Shown: positions 1 to 10,635 of the stretch, one piece after another
Position numbering within the stretch: the stretch's first letter is position 1
How the letters are laid out: each line of letters begins with the position of its first letter
Assembly (NCBI GenBank): GCA_964036275.1
Contig: OZ038436.1
Location: 16,333,904-16,397,903, forward strand
Direction: 5' to 3'
Source: Litoditis marina
Taxonomy: Eukaryota; Nematoda; Chromadorea; Rhabditida; Rhabditidae
DNA: 64,000 nucleotides
Position numbers and translations under genes: made by a program
Notes under the pieces: generated by a model
Database searches by the model: none
What the model was told of the DNA's origin: nothing
What the model saw: only the letters and a program-made list of their open reading frames with translations

Positions 1-811
1 CACGGTGTATGTTGCTCTGTGCCACTGTGTTTGTAGTTTGATCCTTGGTTTTTCGCAGAAATTCGTGAGAAAGGTGTTTATCGAATTCAAACTACAACTC
101 ACCTGTGTTCGTACTCTGTACTTTGATAATTTCAGCTGTACGTGTTGAACGTGTGGAAGTCTAGTGACTTTGTGGGTTTCACGGAGGACACGTGGAAGGA
201 CATGTCATCTACTACCACATTCGCCCTACTCCAATTCGCTCGCAACAATTAGATGGATCCCAATATTTGATCATTAAGTGGATTAAAGTTTTTGAATGAA
301 TGAGAGTAGATCTGTGTACATTTCTTTCACTTGTCCGCTTTCTAACTGTATATCCCCTGTTGTGTATCTTCAAAAAGTGTTCTAATCGTTTTTGACCTCG
401 TTAGATGTTTATAACATTGTTCCATCATGTTGACTGATTATCATGTATAGTTGTTGGTTTCTTTTTATCACTTGATAAACCTATATATCTCATTGTTGAT
501 CCCATGCGTTGCTTTCAAATGGAAACATATCGAATAACGAAGTTAATGATTTTTGAAGATCAGTAACGTTAACACTTGGCATGAAAAGTAAAACTTACAC
601 GTTGTACTAACCGTAAACTTTACCGAGTGTACAACCGAATGGTAACAAAGAGTTACTAACCGTTTGATCTATCTAGCTCACAGGGTGGAAAACAAAGTGG
701 TTGGTTCTTTCTGCTGGCCTAGCGGCATACCGTGTGGAATGATTTTCTTTCCGATTACACCATTCAGCTACTAACCTTTCGGAAAACTTCCTGCTGTCAA
801 TAAACGTGTGA
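1..811. other. Upstream region without a recognised gene
   Basis: I see no exon here. The first 100 bases contain a dispersed hairpin repeat (separate entry). The rest is AT-rich sequence leading into the duplicated upstream block of the first paralogue. A 104-codon open frame on the - strand (673-987) overlaps that block and has no splice or family support. Confidence 0.5.
25..98. repeat. Dispersed hairpin repeat, TTTGTAGTTTGATCC family
   Basis: The left arm TTTGTAGTTTGATCC is mirrored by TTCAAACTACAA about 50 bases later, so the unit folds into a hairpin. At least eight paired copies and several half copies occur in the window. An outer motif close to ACGGTGTATGTTGCTC precedes several of them. 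It looks like a small non-autonomous inverted-repeat element; the superfamily is unknown. Confidence 0.6.
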
Positions 812-1072
812 AAGTGTCTAACTTGAGAGTCGGAAATACGTGCAGACACGAATTTCTTCCACGATCGTTCCTGTTTTCGAGTTCTCGAGCGAGTATGAAA
901 ACGGAACTGATCAGGTAAACCGGGCAAACCGGACACCCGATTTTTTTCGTGAACGGCAAGAGCAGTTTTAAGTAAAGGGAGCTTCACGTAGAAAAATAGA
1001 AGAAGATGTTCTCATTCCGATACGGTTCTATCACCAGAGACGGCCGTTTCCGATCTCAGCCAGACACAGAGA
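812..1072 (+). promoter_or_regulatory. Duplicated upstream block of paralogue 1
   Basis: About 260 bases directly before the start codon align well with 5390-5647 before the second paralogue. Shared stretches include GTCTAACTTG, ACGATCGTTCC, AACGGAACTGATC and GTCAGACAC-like sequence near the start. The block is probably promoter plus 5' UTR copied along with the gene. No TATA box or splice acceptor is obvious next to the ATG. Confidence 0.55.
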
Positions 1073-4000
1073 ATGTCCTTCTCTACAGCGGTCAGTTTAT
1101 AGTTGTCAATTAACTAATTTCATTGCAATAATACATGTTCAGGGTTTGTGTTGACGATTAACCATTGGAATGTTCACAAAACATTTGTATAACTAGTCGT
1201 TTTAGAGAGTTTTTCACGGTAAATATTTGAATTTGGAGCTAAAAACAAATCTTATCATTTTCAGATTCTTTTTCTTTTTCTTATTCTGGCGGTTATCCCT
1301 TCGGACGTAGCTGCCAACAAATGTGTCATAACTGGAGTTTATATCAGAGATAACAATACAGTCCTAGAGCCCGAGGCGGGAATATTGGAGGTGTTCTTTT
1401 AATGTTATTTATCTTAATTGCTCTCGCTCTCTCTCTTTTTCTTTCTTTCTCTCTTTCACCTCTATCTTTCTCTCTCACTCTCTATCTTTTTCTACGTCTC
1501 TTTGTCCACTCTTTCTCCACGATATTCCATGCACAAATTCTCTGGAGTTATTCTTTGTGCATTTCAGGAAGTTGGCGACAAGAAATGTGCTTTCGGAAGA
1601 TCAGGAAACGAGATTAAATTTATGGCAGTGGACATCGAAACAAAAGTTTGTTTGTGTAACTTTTTTTGTGGGCTTAGTGCCTAAATGAAGGAACGAAAAA
1701 AACAAACATTATTTAACATTTACTTGAATGGACACATAGTTTTGTATCTGTTATTTTTTTTAGATACTTGCATTACTTGTGCACAAAACTTCATCATAAA
1801 AACCATAGCGGGGGGTAAGAAATTCATAAAATTGCTATACAAATCAAGAATGGTAGACGTAGAAGCTGAATGAAGATAGCTAACTGGGATGGGGAAAATT
1901 TAAGTACAAATTCAGAAAGGTGGAGGGTAAAAATTCAATGTTCCCCCGGGATGTTTTCACACCATCAGCTTGGTTCTTTGCTTCACGGAACCTTTTCTTG
2001 AACAAACAAATTATAGCCATTTTTCAACCAAAATACATGAAGGATCTTTTTATACTCATCTTAAAGCGTATTCCGAGCAGTCAAGGTGCTCTTTTCAGGT
2101 TGATGAGTTCTGTACGTTGTGGGCAACATATTCAATTTGTGTATGTCCATTCTTTGGCTGCAACTCGCTGACAGGCGTTTACTATGTGAGTGTTTGTATA
2201 GTTCCGGCATCATTCCTAATGAGACTTGGCAGCGTGCCAATGAATTTTCTAGGCGCTTTTCCATCACTTTGGAGTTTTTCAAGTAACTGCAAATTTGATT
2301 TAGCGGTTGTGCAGTTTCTTAAGAACCCATACATAAAAAAATACCTTGGAATACTTATTTCTGCTTTGGGAAATAGTCACCCGAAAGTCTTGGCACTCAG
2401 ATGCCAATGTGTCTCAGTGGGAGTGAAACGCACTATATTTGCACCATAGCACAACAACATGGTTCTCTTTGCTCGTTCACAAGTACACCTTTCCTTCAAG
2501 TATCAAGTAAACTTTTCAGGAGACACTCTTCAAATCATTCTACGCCACAAAAACCGGCAGAGTCAAAGGAGAGAAAACTGATAAATCTTCGGATAGTAAG
2601 TGAGTTGAAATATACGTGGAATGTATGCTTTTACAGATCTGTACAATTGTCTCTCAAGTTAGTTGTAATTTTTTTTCTGAAATCCGAGATCACTACACTG
2701 TTAGTCATTCGCACAGTCACGTGAAACATGTTATATACAGCAGAAGCCGAGCGTGTAATGGAAAATGGCACGATTCCTCAATAGAATGCTAACTTCACGT
2801 AACTATCCAATTTTCTTCTATTATAGTGTTTCATGAGTGATTTCAGAAAGGGGTATAAAGAGAAACTGATCAAGAGAGCTCTCATGAAAGTGGAAGACGT
2901 CTACAACATCGCTCGTGAGTTTCATAATGGTCCGGATTAGCTGGCGGCGCAGCAATCCCTCACAAATCTCAAGACACACGCTATTTGCATGAGCTTCTCA
3001 TGAGATTCTAATGATTGCTTTGCTACAACCGTCAGAGTTCACGAGTAGCTCATTGCTCATGAGGTATCTCATGAGAAACTCATATGAACTTCTCGTGAGA
3101 TTGGAGAGTTTGTACGCCGCCAACTACATTCATGCTCACGACAATCATACCACAGGAAGATTCGCGAGATTAGTACTAACTGAAGTTTATAAACGTGGGT
3201 TCGCGTTCCCGCCGGCTGCTCGCCGAGAACCATCAAATATGCTGGAGTACCGCGGTTGCTCAAAAAACAACTTAGCAACAGTTCAATTTTGGAAAATAGT
3301 CATCCATTGGTGTTCGCTTGACTCACAGTAAGGTATAAGGCTCTACAGTAGGTACAGTAGCAGTGTTTTTTTCATGTTTCCGAACCCATGTCATGCTCCG
3401 TTTTCTCAAAACTGCGGCGCACTTTCTTGCGACTGCCCTTTTTCCTCTTTCAAAAACTGAATGCATCGCATATTGTAAAGGTAACAGGCATAGGTATTTT
3501 GAGGTCATCTCTGAACATTGTGTATTGCCTATGTTTAGTTGTTTCGGTGTATTTGCAATTCAATCTCGCCAGATTTCCGTCAATTATTGGAATATAGCAC
3601 ATTTAGAGCGTGTACTCACCTAGTTATACTTCGTTTCACCAATCGATAACTTTCTACAGTAATCGTTCGAATATTCAAAGGAAATTATCCAACCAACGAA
3701 CAGACTTTTATATTTACTGTTTTTTTGAGACTGTAGTAACTAATGTGGAAAACATAGTCACGAAGTTTAAACCACTTACGATACCTACAATATATGAAAT
3801 ACTTGCTTGGAAGATTTTTAATCTTACTGTAGAGGGCTATTGTTGAGTGAAACAGAGTATATATCACACTGTTGCCATGGAATGTGCATTATGTATTCAG
3901 ATCCGCCGTTGACACCTGCTATCATCCTTCACAAGATTGACGGGACGCTTGAATCATTCAGGACCAATAATTCCCAGTAATCCTTTTAATTCATTATTCA

Positions 4001-4740
4001 TATGTAGACACGAGAAAACAAATAAAAACATTCAATAACAGATACAGGTTCTGAAACGTTAACTGTTGGAATGAACTGACGTACAGAAGCTCTTCTGATA
4101 GAAATTACTGTACTCACGGACGTACCACGGGCAAACCACGCGCTCATGAATCGCATGTTAAGAGAGTGTCTCAGCATGTGTGAAAATAGAGGACGATTTG
4201 ATTTTAGTTCAAAATATTGTGAAGTTTCCATCTAGAATGGATAGCTCATAACAAATCGGTTGATCAGAGTACGTATGCTAGAAGATCCCGGCACCTTCAT
4301 CCCATCCTGCGTCTCCTCAAACATACGCTGTTTCTCTGCTCTTACATCTCGCCGGGATGTAATAGACGAGAAATAGCGAGGCAGAGCGAGAGACGCATGC
4401 TGGGACTACGGTGCCGGGACCTTCTAGCATACAAATCCAGCTCAATAAGAGCCGCAAGGGTTGTGCGTCGGAACATGTATAATTAATGTGATGTTGAACA
4501 TACTTTTTTACACTTTTCTCTCAGGTTTACAAATTTTCCCCCATCATTTAGTTAAATTTTTATAGGATGTTCCCCAATGAGAAGAGGAAACAAGAACTGA
4601 TCCAGGAGGGAATTCGTCTCTACCAAACCACAACTGAGAAAACCTCCACCTCCAAAGTCAACTCTTCTGCAGGACTCATGTCACCCAACAACAACATAGT
4701 ATTGGGTGCCTCTCTTCTGTTAATTACTTTCTTGAGATAA
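1073..4740 (+). CDS. Secreted Cys-containing protein of unknown family, GPI-anchor-like tail (paralogue 1)
   Basis: I do not recognise the family. Eight exons join in phase: 1073-1090, 1265-1390, 1568-1645, 2099-2185, 2520-2599, 2847-2914, 3901-3976, 4566-4740 (235 aa). The start MSFSTA is spliced to a hydrophobic stretch, giving a signal peptide that ends near VAA at residue 23. Six cysteines follow (26, 55, 79, 88, 90, 95), including CVCPFFGC encoded by exon 4. A Lys-rich middle part leads to a Thr/Ser-rich stalk and a C-terminal hydrophobic segment (NIVLGASLLLITFLR) with small residues (NSSAG) before it and no basic tail, which fits a GPI-attachment signal. An AATAAA lies at 4757-4762. Exon order, phases and several exon lengths match the next gene exactly. 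The GPI reading is inference. Confidence 0.8.
1401..1520 (+). repeat. CT-rich low-complexity tract in intron 2
   Basis: An irregular CTCTCTTTCTTTCTCTC tract fills most of this intron of paralogue 1. Similar tracts occur at about 39480-39620, 58345-58420 and 61483-61555. Open frames read through it (1402-1617 and 1418-1684) are low-complexity artefacts overlapping exon 3. Confidence 0.6.
2211..2425. repeat. Inverted-repeat element, GGCAGCGTGCCAATGAA family, copy 1
   Basis: The left end CATTCCTAATGAGACTTGGC followed by AGCGTGCCAATGAA is mirrored at the right by GCCAATGTGTCTCAGTGGGA. The element lies in intron 4 of paralogue 1. Related copies lie at 39127-39339 and 59550-59752. It behaves like a ~210-bp MITE; I could not fix a target duplication. 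Confidence 0.55.
2696..2826 (+). repeat. 125-bp dispersed repeat (AGTCACGTGAAACATG family), copy 1
   Basis: The unit starts with ACTGTTAGTCA, carries AGTCACGTGAAACATG and GCACGATTCCTCA, and ends after AGAATGCTAACTTCACGTAA. Subterminal AGTCACGT motifs point inward from both ends. Seven copies occur in the window, in both orientations; this one is in intron 5 of paralogue 1. Confidence 0.6.
2940..3118. repeat. Inverted-repeat region rich in CTCATGAG
   Basis: GGCGGCGCAGCAATC near the left end is loosely mirrored by GTACGCCGCC at the right. The interior contains repeated CTCATGAG and CTCGTGAG palindromes. It lies in intron 6 of paralogue 1 and is probably an old inverted-repeat element. Confidence 0.35.
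4273..4432. repeat. Inverted-repeat element, GTATGCTAGAAG ends
   Basis: The left end GTATGCTAGAAGATCCCGGC and the right end GCCGGGACCTTCTAGCATAC are inverted copies of about 23 bp with one shifted base. The element is 160 bp and lies in the last intron of paralogue 1. It has no coding capacity, so it is a MITE. I see no second copy in the window. Confidence 0.65.
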
Positions 4741-4928
4741 TCGAAGAGTAAAATGCAATAAATACATTTCTGAAATTTAGTGTTCAATGTTTGAATCTTC
4801 TCGTTTCTTGATCCAATTCACGTCTCGGTCGCAGAAGATGTTCTTATAGCAAGTTCAAAAGGAGATTCGTGAATATAAAAAGTTACTTTTGTCAAAAGAA
4901 TAAAACACATCAGTGAACACAAATCCAC

Positions 4929-5306
4929 GGGAAAATTGTACAATTGCCCCCCCCCCCCCTCACCTTAAGTCCCCCCCGTAGTACCATCACCCCCCCCTCC
5001 CAATACGATTCCCTATAGAGAGGGGGGTGATTGTAAATGGGGGGTGATTGTAAATGGGGGGTAATTGTACAATGTCGACGTTTAACAATCACCCCCCACA
5101 ATACAAAATGGGGGGTAATAGTACAACCCCGGACCTGTTTATCAATCGCCCCCCCCCCCCCCACTCAATCCAAACCTGCAGTAAAGAAGGACGTTGTACA
5201 ATCACCCCCCTCGGGGTGGGGGGTGATTGTACAACGATTGTACTACGGGTCGGATTTCAACCTATTTCGGCTCAAGGGGGGGGGGGGACGATTGTACAAT
5301 AAACCC
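4929..5306. mobile_element. C/G-homopolymer-rich MITE, copy 1 (9-bp target duplication)
   Basis: A 378-bp element has ends GGGAAAATTGTACAATTG and, inverted, GGGTTTATTGTACAATCG. It is flanked by the direct repeat CAAATCCAC (4920-4928 and 5307-5315). The interior alternates C-runs and G-runs with TTGTACAAT and GTGATTGTA motifs. It lies between the two paralogues, just before the second one's upstream block. A near-identical copy is at 6138-6497. The 8-9 bp duplication fits Mutator or hAT elements. Open frames in it are homopolymer artefacts. Confidence 0.75.
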
Positions 5307-5389
5307 CAAATCCACCTTGCCTCTTTGTTGGTATTCATTTGCACTCGACGTGCATTTTCCCACTCTTTTGGCTGTCTATGAATGTGCGA

Positions 5390-5647
5390 ACGCGTCTAAC
5401 TTGGAAGCCTTCAATGCGTGCAGACGGTAATTTCTTCTACGATCGTTCCCTGTTTTCAAGTTCTTGAGCGAGTGTCTGGAAAACGGAACTGATCCGGTAA
5501 ACCGGGAAAACCCACTCAATCCGTGAACGAGAAGGGCAGTTTCCAGTAAACAGAGTTTCACGTATGGAAAAAGAAGGAAGATTTCCTCATTCAGCTATGG
5601 TTTCGTTGTCAGAGACGGCCGTGTTCGATCCCAGTCAGACACTGAGA
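5390..5647 (+). promoter_or_regulatory. Duplicated upstream block of paralogue 2
   Basis: This aligns with 812-1072, including CGTCTAACTTGG, ACGATCGTTCC, AACGGAACTGATC and GTCAGAGACGGCCGT. The match stops close to the start codon of the first exon and begins just after the C/G-rich MITE, so that insertion lies at the edge of the presumed promoter. Confidence 0.55.
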
Positions 5648-8600
5648 ATGTCCTTCTCTACCGCGGTCAGTTTCTAGTTAACAATAGATAGGTTTTAGTA
5701 TTTGAACCGTAAACGAAGTACTAGGATAGAATGTTAATTGCGGCTATGTTTCAGAAATCGGATATTTAGTTTTCATCTTGACGACGATTAACTATTGAAA
5801 TACTCAGTAAGTATTTGTAGAACTTGTCATTTAACAGAGTTTTCCAGTGTGCTCAATTAAACTTGTAACTGCAGAATAAATCTCATCTATTTCAGATTCT
5901 TTCTCTCTTTCTCATTCTGACGGTTCTTCCTTCGGACGTAGCTGCAAACAAGTGTGTCATAAACGGAACCTATCTCGAAGGATCGAAAATAATCCTGGAG
6001 CCGGAGTTGGGCACTCTAGAGGTGAAAAGCATCTAGTTCTTCGTGTTTTATTTCTTCATCTCTTTATTCGTCTATGTGCGTCTCTGTCTGTGTTTTGTAC
6101 AACAATCTAACTTCTTCTAATTAGCGCACAATAATTTGGGAAAATTGTACAATTGCCCCCCCCCCTCACCTTAAGTCCCCCCCCCCCCGTAGTACTATCA
6201 CCCCCCTCCCAATACGATTCCCTATAGAGAGGGGGTGATTGTAAATGGGGGGTGATTGTAAATGGGGGGTAATTGTACAATGTCGACGTTTAACAATCAC
6301 CCCCACAATACAAAATGGGGGGTAATAGTACAACCCCGGACCTGTTTAACAATCGCCCCCCACTCAATCCAAACCTGCAGTAAAGAAGGACGTTGTACAA
6401 TCACCCCCCTCGGGGTGGGGGGGGGGGGTGATTGTACTACGGGTCGGATTTCAACCTATTTCGGCTCAAGGGGGGGGAACGATTGTACAATAAACCCAAT
6501 AATTTTTTATTCTGACTGATTTACTGTCTATTTCAGGAAGTTGGTGAAAAAAAATGTGGTTTCAAAGTAACTACCGATTCGTCGAAGGTCGAATTCGTAG
6601 CAGTTGACATCGAAACAAATGTTGGTTGATTTCACAGTATTTGTACTTTTGGTATCATGCGAGTGATTACTTTACCAGACGTTTCTTTCGGGAAAAATGC
6701 AATATCTTCATTTTGTTTCTTTTAAGTCGTGTGCAGTCTGCTTTTCCAGGTGGATGACTTCTGTTCGTTCTGGAAAAAGCATTATATTTGTGTATGTTCA
6801 TTTTTTGGCTGCAACTCGTTGACTGGCGTTTACTACGTGAGTTCATTGTCAGTTGGCAAAAATATTAGTAATGACTTATTTTTTTAGAACGATTATATCA
6901 CAACGTTTTCATATTTTCATGTTCTATGAGAAGGAGAAATCTTGCGCTCTACGTTGAGGAGAAAACTAAAAAACTAGCGCTTTAAAGTTAAAGTTGAAGT
7001 TTAAGTTACCCCCGTTCCAAAGTTCTACGAGGAACGTTGCATAGGACAGTCTCAGAAAGAAACTCTATAAGGCAGACCGAGTTTCCCCATCCGGCCAGGG
7101 AGCATTAGGGGAGGCTTCAACCTTTGCAGATAATCTACTACCAATTAGTGGTGGGGATCGATGGTGTGACCCTTGGAGTGGTGCGTGGCGCCTTAACCAT
7201 TCCACCACAAATAATACGGGCCAGGAAGGTCCTGCCAGCCTAGCATAAAACAAGGGAAGAAATGGCGCATTTTAGCCAACGGCGGCTTTCCTTGTTCTTC
7301 ATATAATAGAGACACTTTAAGGAGGCACTAATCAATTCATATAAGAACACTGGCAGTATCAAAGGAGAAAAGAACGATGATGTGCTCCTGTGAGTTGCAG
7401 TTTAACAGTACCATACCATGTTGAGGTTTTGCATTGTTTTCATAGTTCATTTCCTCGTGTTTTGCTTATTTTCAAAACAAGTGCTTGGACGCAACATGCG
7501 AAGCAGCGCTCTCGATTGAACCTAAATGACTACTGAAGAAAAAATGGGAAAATTGACTTTTTACCCCCCATCTTACGAAAATCAGAACGGTCGACTCGTC
7601 GAGTCCTAATTCGGAATCTGAAAAAAGTGTGTCAGAAAAATTGTAGTTTCAGAAATTCTATCAAAGAATGTTTTTTTTTCTGAAACGAAACTATCAAATT
7701 GTATATTTTAGAAAAGTGTTGAGTGATGACCGTTGTGATACTGAAATTGGGAAAGTGGAAACTGCCTATAACGTTACTCGTGAGTTCATTCAAGTGTATG
7801 TTCTGATGATCCTATAATCAAAACAACTGTTTGATTTCGCTGTGAAAACTACCATGGAGTTGCATTGTGCTCAGAAAGCAGAGAACATTTCTCCAGTGAT
7901 GGGATAGTTTTTGAAAAATACTTTTTTTTTTCGAACGCATCCTTATCAGTTGTTGCGCCATGTTACAGCTACAGACCAACTTAGTTATTCGTTCGCAGTT
8001 TCGTCACAATAATCAAAAAAGAAATGTTAGGCAACTTGAAAGTTGTGAAACCCATAAGAACATCAAAATTCAATTCCTACACTCATTCTGTTTCTGGTTT
8101 CTCAAAATACCGCAATGAAAATAGTGAATAAACATAAATAGTGAATCGAAAATATGCAACTAGCAATCTCGTCTCGTTTTAGTTGGTAAGTTGCTAGAAT
8201 GCCTGTTCAACGTTTTTCGTGCTAATGAAAAGACGGTTTTCCCATGTGCACTCTATTTCCAGATCCTCCCGAGACCGCTCGTTTCATGGCTGAAAATGAC
8301 AAGACGGAGTTTGAATCGTTCAAGACCAATAATTCACTGTAATCGTTTTATCTGCTAAACGTATAGAAATGGGAAGTGCGGCAGAATGTGTAGGGAACTT
8401 GTGTAAATAATGTGATATTGCACATATACTGTTTCGCCCTTCTTTTATAGATACAAATGTCTTACCAACCCTTACCTTTGTTTTTCTAGGATATTCCCCA
8501 ATGAGACGAGAAAACAAGGGTTGATCCAGGAGGGAATTCTCCTTTACCGAACCACCACCCTCGAGCCAACCACTGAGATCAAAACAACAGCGACCACAGC

Positions 8601-10034
8601 TGCGAAGGCTAAGCTGGCGGCCAGCTCCAAGGACAAGTCTTCCGATTCAGCCAATTCAAGTAACGGCAGCCTGGGATTGATCATTGGAGGAGTCGCCTTT
8701 CTAGTTGTGCTCATTCTGTTTGGAGTGGCAGCTTTCTTCGGGTACAAGTTCTATCAGAAGAGAAATGCGGCGGGCAAGAAAGACCAGAAAGGGAAAACGG
8801 ATGTGAGTCGAGTTTGATCTCCTACTCTTCATCAACAAGTTCAAGTTATACATCTCTATATCAAGTCTCTCAGATTTTTTGATTCTTCCACTTTCTACGA
8901 GAACTGATTGAGCAGTTTTGGAGGAATCATTATTTCGATGAAGAAATTAGACAAATTGTATTATATGATTCAGATTAGGATGCACTGAAATCGTTGTTTT
9001 GAAAACACTAAGTAACTGAAAACGTAACGCCAATGTTTAAGAATCAACGACAATTAATCTCTCCAGAGTAAAAGCTCCGTTAAGAAGGAAGAAAACAAGA
9101 AGGATACACCGTCGGTGAAATCATCCGCAGGTTCGTGGAACTTTTTTAAATTCACAGATATTTATGTTTAATGTTTAAATGGCTGAAAACAGCTTGAAAT
9201 GTGGTGGTGATGATTATAAAGGAACTGGTTATTAAGTGAGTAGAACAATTAATTCTTCGTTGCAAAAGTGCGTTTTACGTTAGGTCTATTCAAGTTTGAT
9301 TCAAATGTTGCGATTGTGTAGGGGTATGAAACCCTTCACTCTCATTGAATGAGATAATGAGATAACTGTGGTTTTTATGATTTTTTTTAGGTTTGAATGA
9401 AAGTAAAGTTGCAGAATCCATTTTTGAAGATCTGTGCAAAACAGCTTCTTCCAGGTGCGGCTCCCGAGATGGAGTCTACTATTCGCGTATCCCTGAAAGA
9501 TTCGAACCATTCCGAAGCTTCTGCGGCCAATTCTGTCGGGCCAGGCAATGGAGTGAGTTGCAACAATGTTCTAATTGCTGATTGGGCTAAATTTAGCCTC
9601 AATTTTCTAAATTAACTTTGGCAGCGTGCCGTTCAAAGTAACGGACTACTTGGAACGATTTGCCCCAATTTTCCGCGACAACTTTCATAGTGGCAACGTA
9701 GTGTAACGTAACGTAGTGTAACGTAGTGTAACGTAGTGTAACGTAACGTAACGTAACGTAACGTAACGTAACGTAACGTGGTGTAACGTAACGTAGTGTA
9801 ACGTAACGTAGTGTAGTGACAACGCGACAATTCTCCGCGACAGTAGCAATTTCGCGCGAGGACATTAGCAAATTACAAAAGTATCACAAAAGCGTCATCA
9901 TCTTTTTTCAACATCTGTTTTGAATTTACAATTGCATACCCTATCAATTACATCCTAGTTTGTACTGATTGCAGACGCAGCGCAATGATGTACAAGTGGC
10001 ACCCGAAGGAGCACCAGGAGCACCACCGAACTGA
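5648..10034 (+). CDS. Single-pass membrane protein of unknown Cys-containing family (paralogue 2)
   Basis: Eleven exons join in phase: 5648-5665, 5896-6021, 6537-6620, 6750-6836, 7322-7389, 7712-7779, 8263-8338, 8490-8802, 9067-9130, 9455-9552, 9975-10034 (353 aa). The signal peptide (MSFSTA plus a hydrophobic run to VAA) and six ectodomain cysteines (26, 55, 81, 90, 92, 97) match paralogue 1; Cys136 is extra. Exon 8 keeps the homologous FPNE..RKQ..LIQEGI segment and then adds a Thr/Lys/Ser stalk and a helix near residues 237-260 (LGLIIGGVAFLVVLILFG), followed by basic YQKR. Three more exons add a charged Lys/Ser/Glu/Pro-rich cytoplasmic tail ending in GAPGAPPN. So one duplicate looks GPI-like and the other is a type I membrane protein. 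Function unknown. Confidence 0.85.
6138..6497. mobile_element. C/G-homopolymer-rich MITE, copy 2 (8-bp target duplication)
   Basis: This 360-bp copy differs from 4929-5306 mainly in homopolymer lengths and one small deletion. It is flanked by AATAATTT at 6130-6137 and 6498-6505. It sits in intron 2 of paralogue 2. Because its flanking duplication differs from that of copy 1, the two are separate insertions and not by-products of the gene duplication. Confidence 0.75.
7145..7210 (-). repeat. tRNA-like (possible SINE) sequence
   Basis: On the - strand TGGTGGAATGGTTAAGGCGC (7188-7207) matches an RNA polymerase III A box of Leu/Ser tRNA type, and CATCGATCCCC (7153-7163) resembles a B box. No clean acceptor stem is seen. 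It lies in intron 4 of paralogue 2. A tRNA-derived SINE or tRNA pseudogene is likely; a working tRNA is not. Confidence 0.4.
9694..9818. repeat. Pentamer microsatellite, ACGTA/GTGTA
   Basis: About 25 tandem units of ACGTA alternate with GTGTA in an irregular order. The array is bracketed by CCGCGACAA-type sequence on both sides. It lies in the last intron of paralogue 2. It is not the nematode telomere repeat TTAGGC. Open frames on the - strand through it are repeat artefacts. Confidence 0.8.
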
Positions 10035-10635
10035 TCTACATCGAATATGATAATATTGTAGTGTTTCGCAGTTCTGAATACATCATTGTACTCTGTGATT
10101 CCGTTTTGTCTGTCGCCGGTTCTGCGTTGTTTGTAACCATAAACCGATTGTAGATGTGTTTTGGGAGTTGGAAAATATATTTGATACACACCCTACTTTT
10201 TTTTTACAAATTTTACAATTTTTTTTACAAAAGAGATCAAACTACAAAGGTAGCGGGATATGACATTCACTATATGGTAATGAACCAAATCGCAGTTTTG
10301 GCTCTCTCGATAAACATCATAATTGTCGAACTGTGGCCAAATTTATTGGGATCAAACTACACACAGCGGAATAGGGTGAATTACACCGTGTAGGTCTGCG
10401 TACCCCGCATAGGTCACTCCATAGTGAATCAGTCTTCGCGTTTCTGTAGTTTAGTGTGCAAATTTGCAAACCAAAAAAGTTTGTGGCAAATTTACCATTG
10501 GGATAGATGACAGCACCACTAACATTGTCTGATAACAGCGATGAAAATAGAAAAAATAGAGAGTATAAATGTTTTATTAAAATCGTTACACGTAATTATG
10601 GTACAACCGGGTTGATGCAGGCAATGGAGATTATA
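10035..10635. other. Convergent intergenic gap, 601 bp
   Basis: The end of paralogue 2 (+) faces the end of the cadherin gene (-). An AATAAA on the - strand at 10573-10578 lies about 58 bases past the cadherin stop and is its likely poly(A) signal. Half copies of the dispersed hairpin repeat (ATCAAACTACA) occur near 10236 and 10350. Confidence 0.6.

Noticed and set aside
673..987. A 104-codon - strand open frame and its shorter relative at 5376-5561
   Set aside because: They lie antisense in the duplicated upstream blocks of the two paralogues. The similarity is explained by that duplication.
9690..9820. Interstitial telomere repeat
   Set aside because: The unit is ACGTA/GTGTA, not the nematode TTAGGC.
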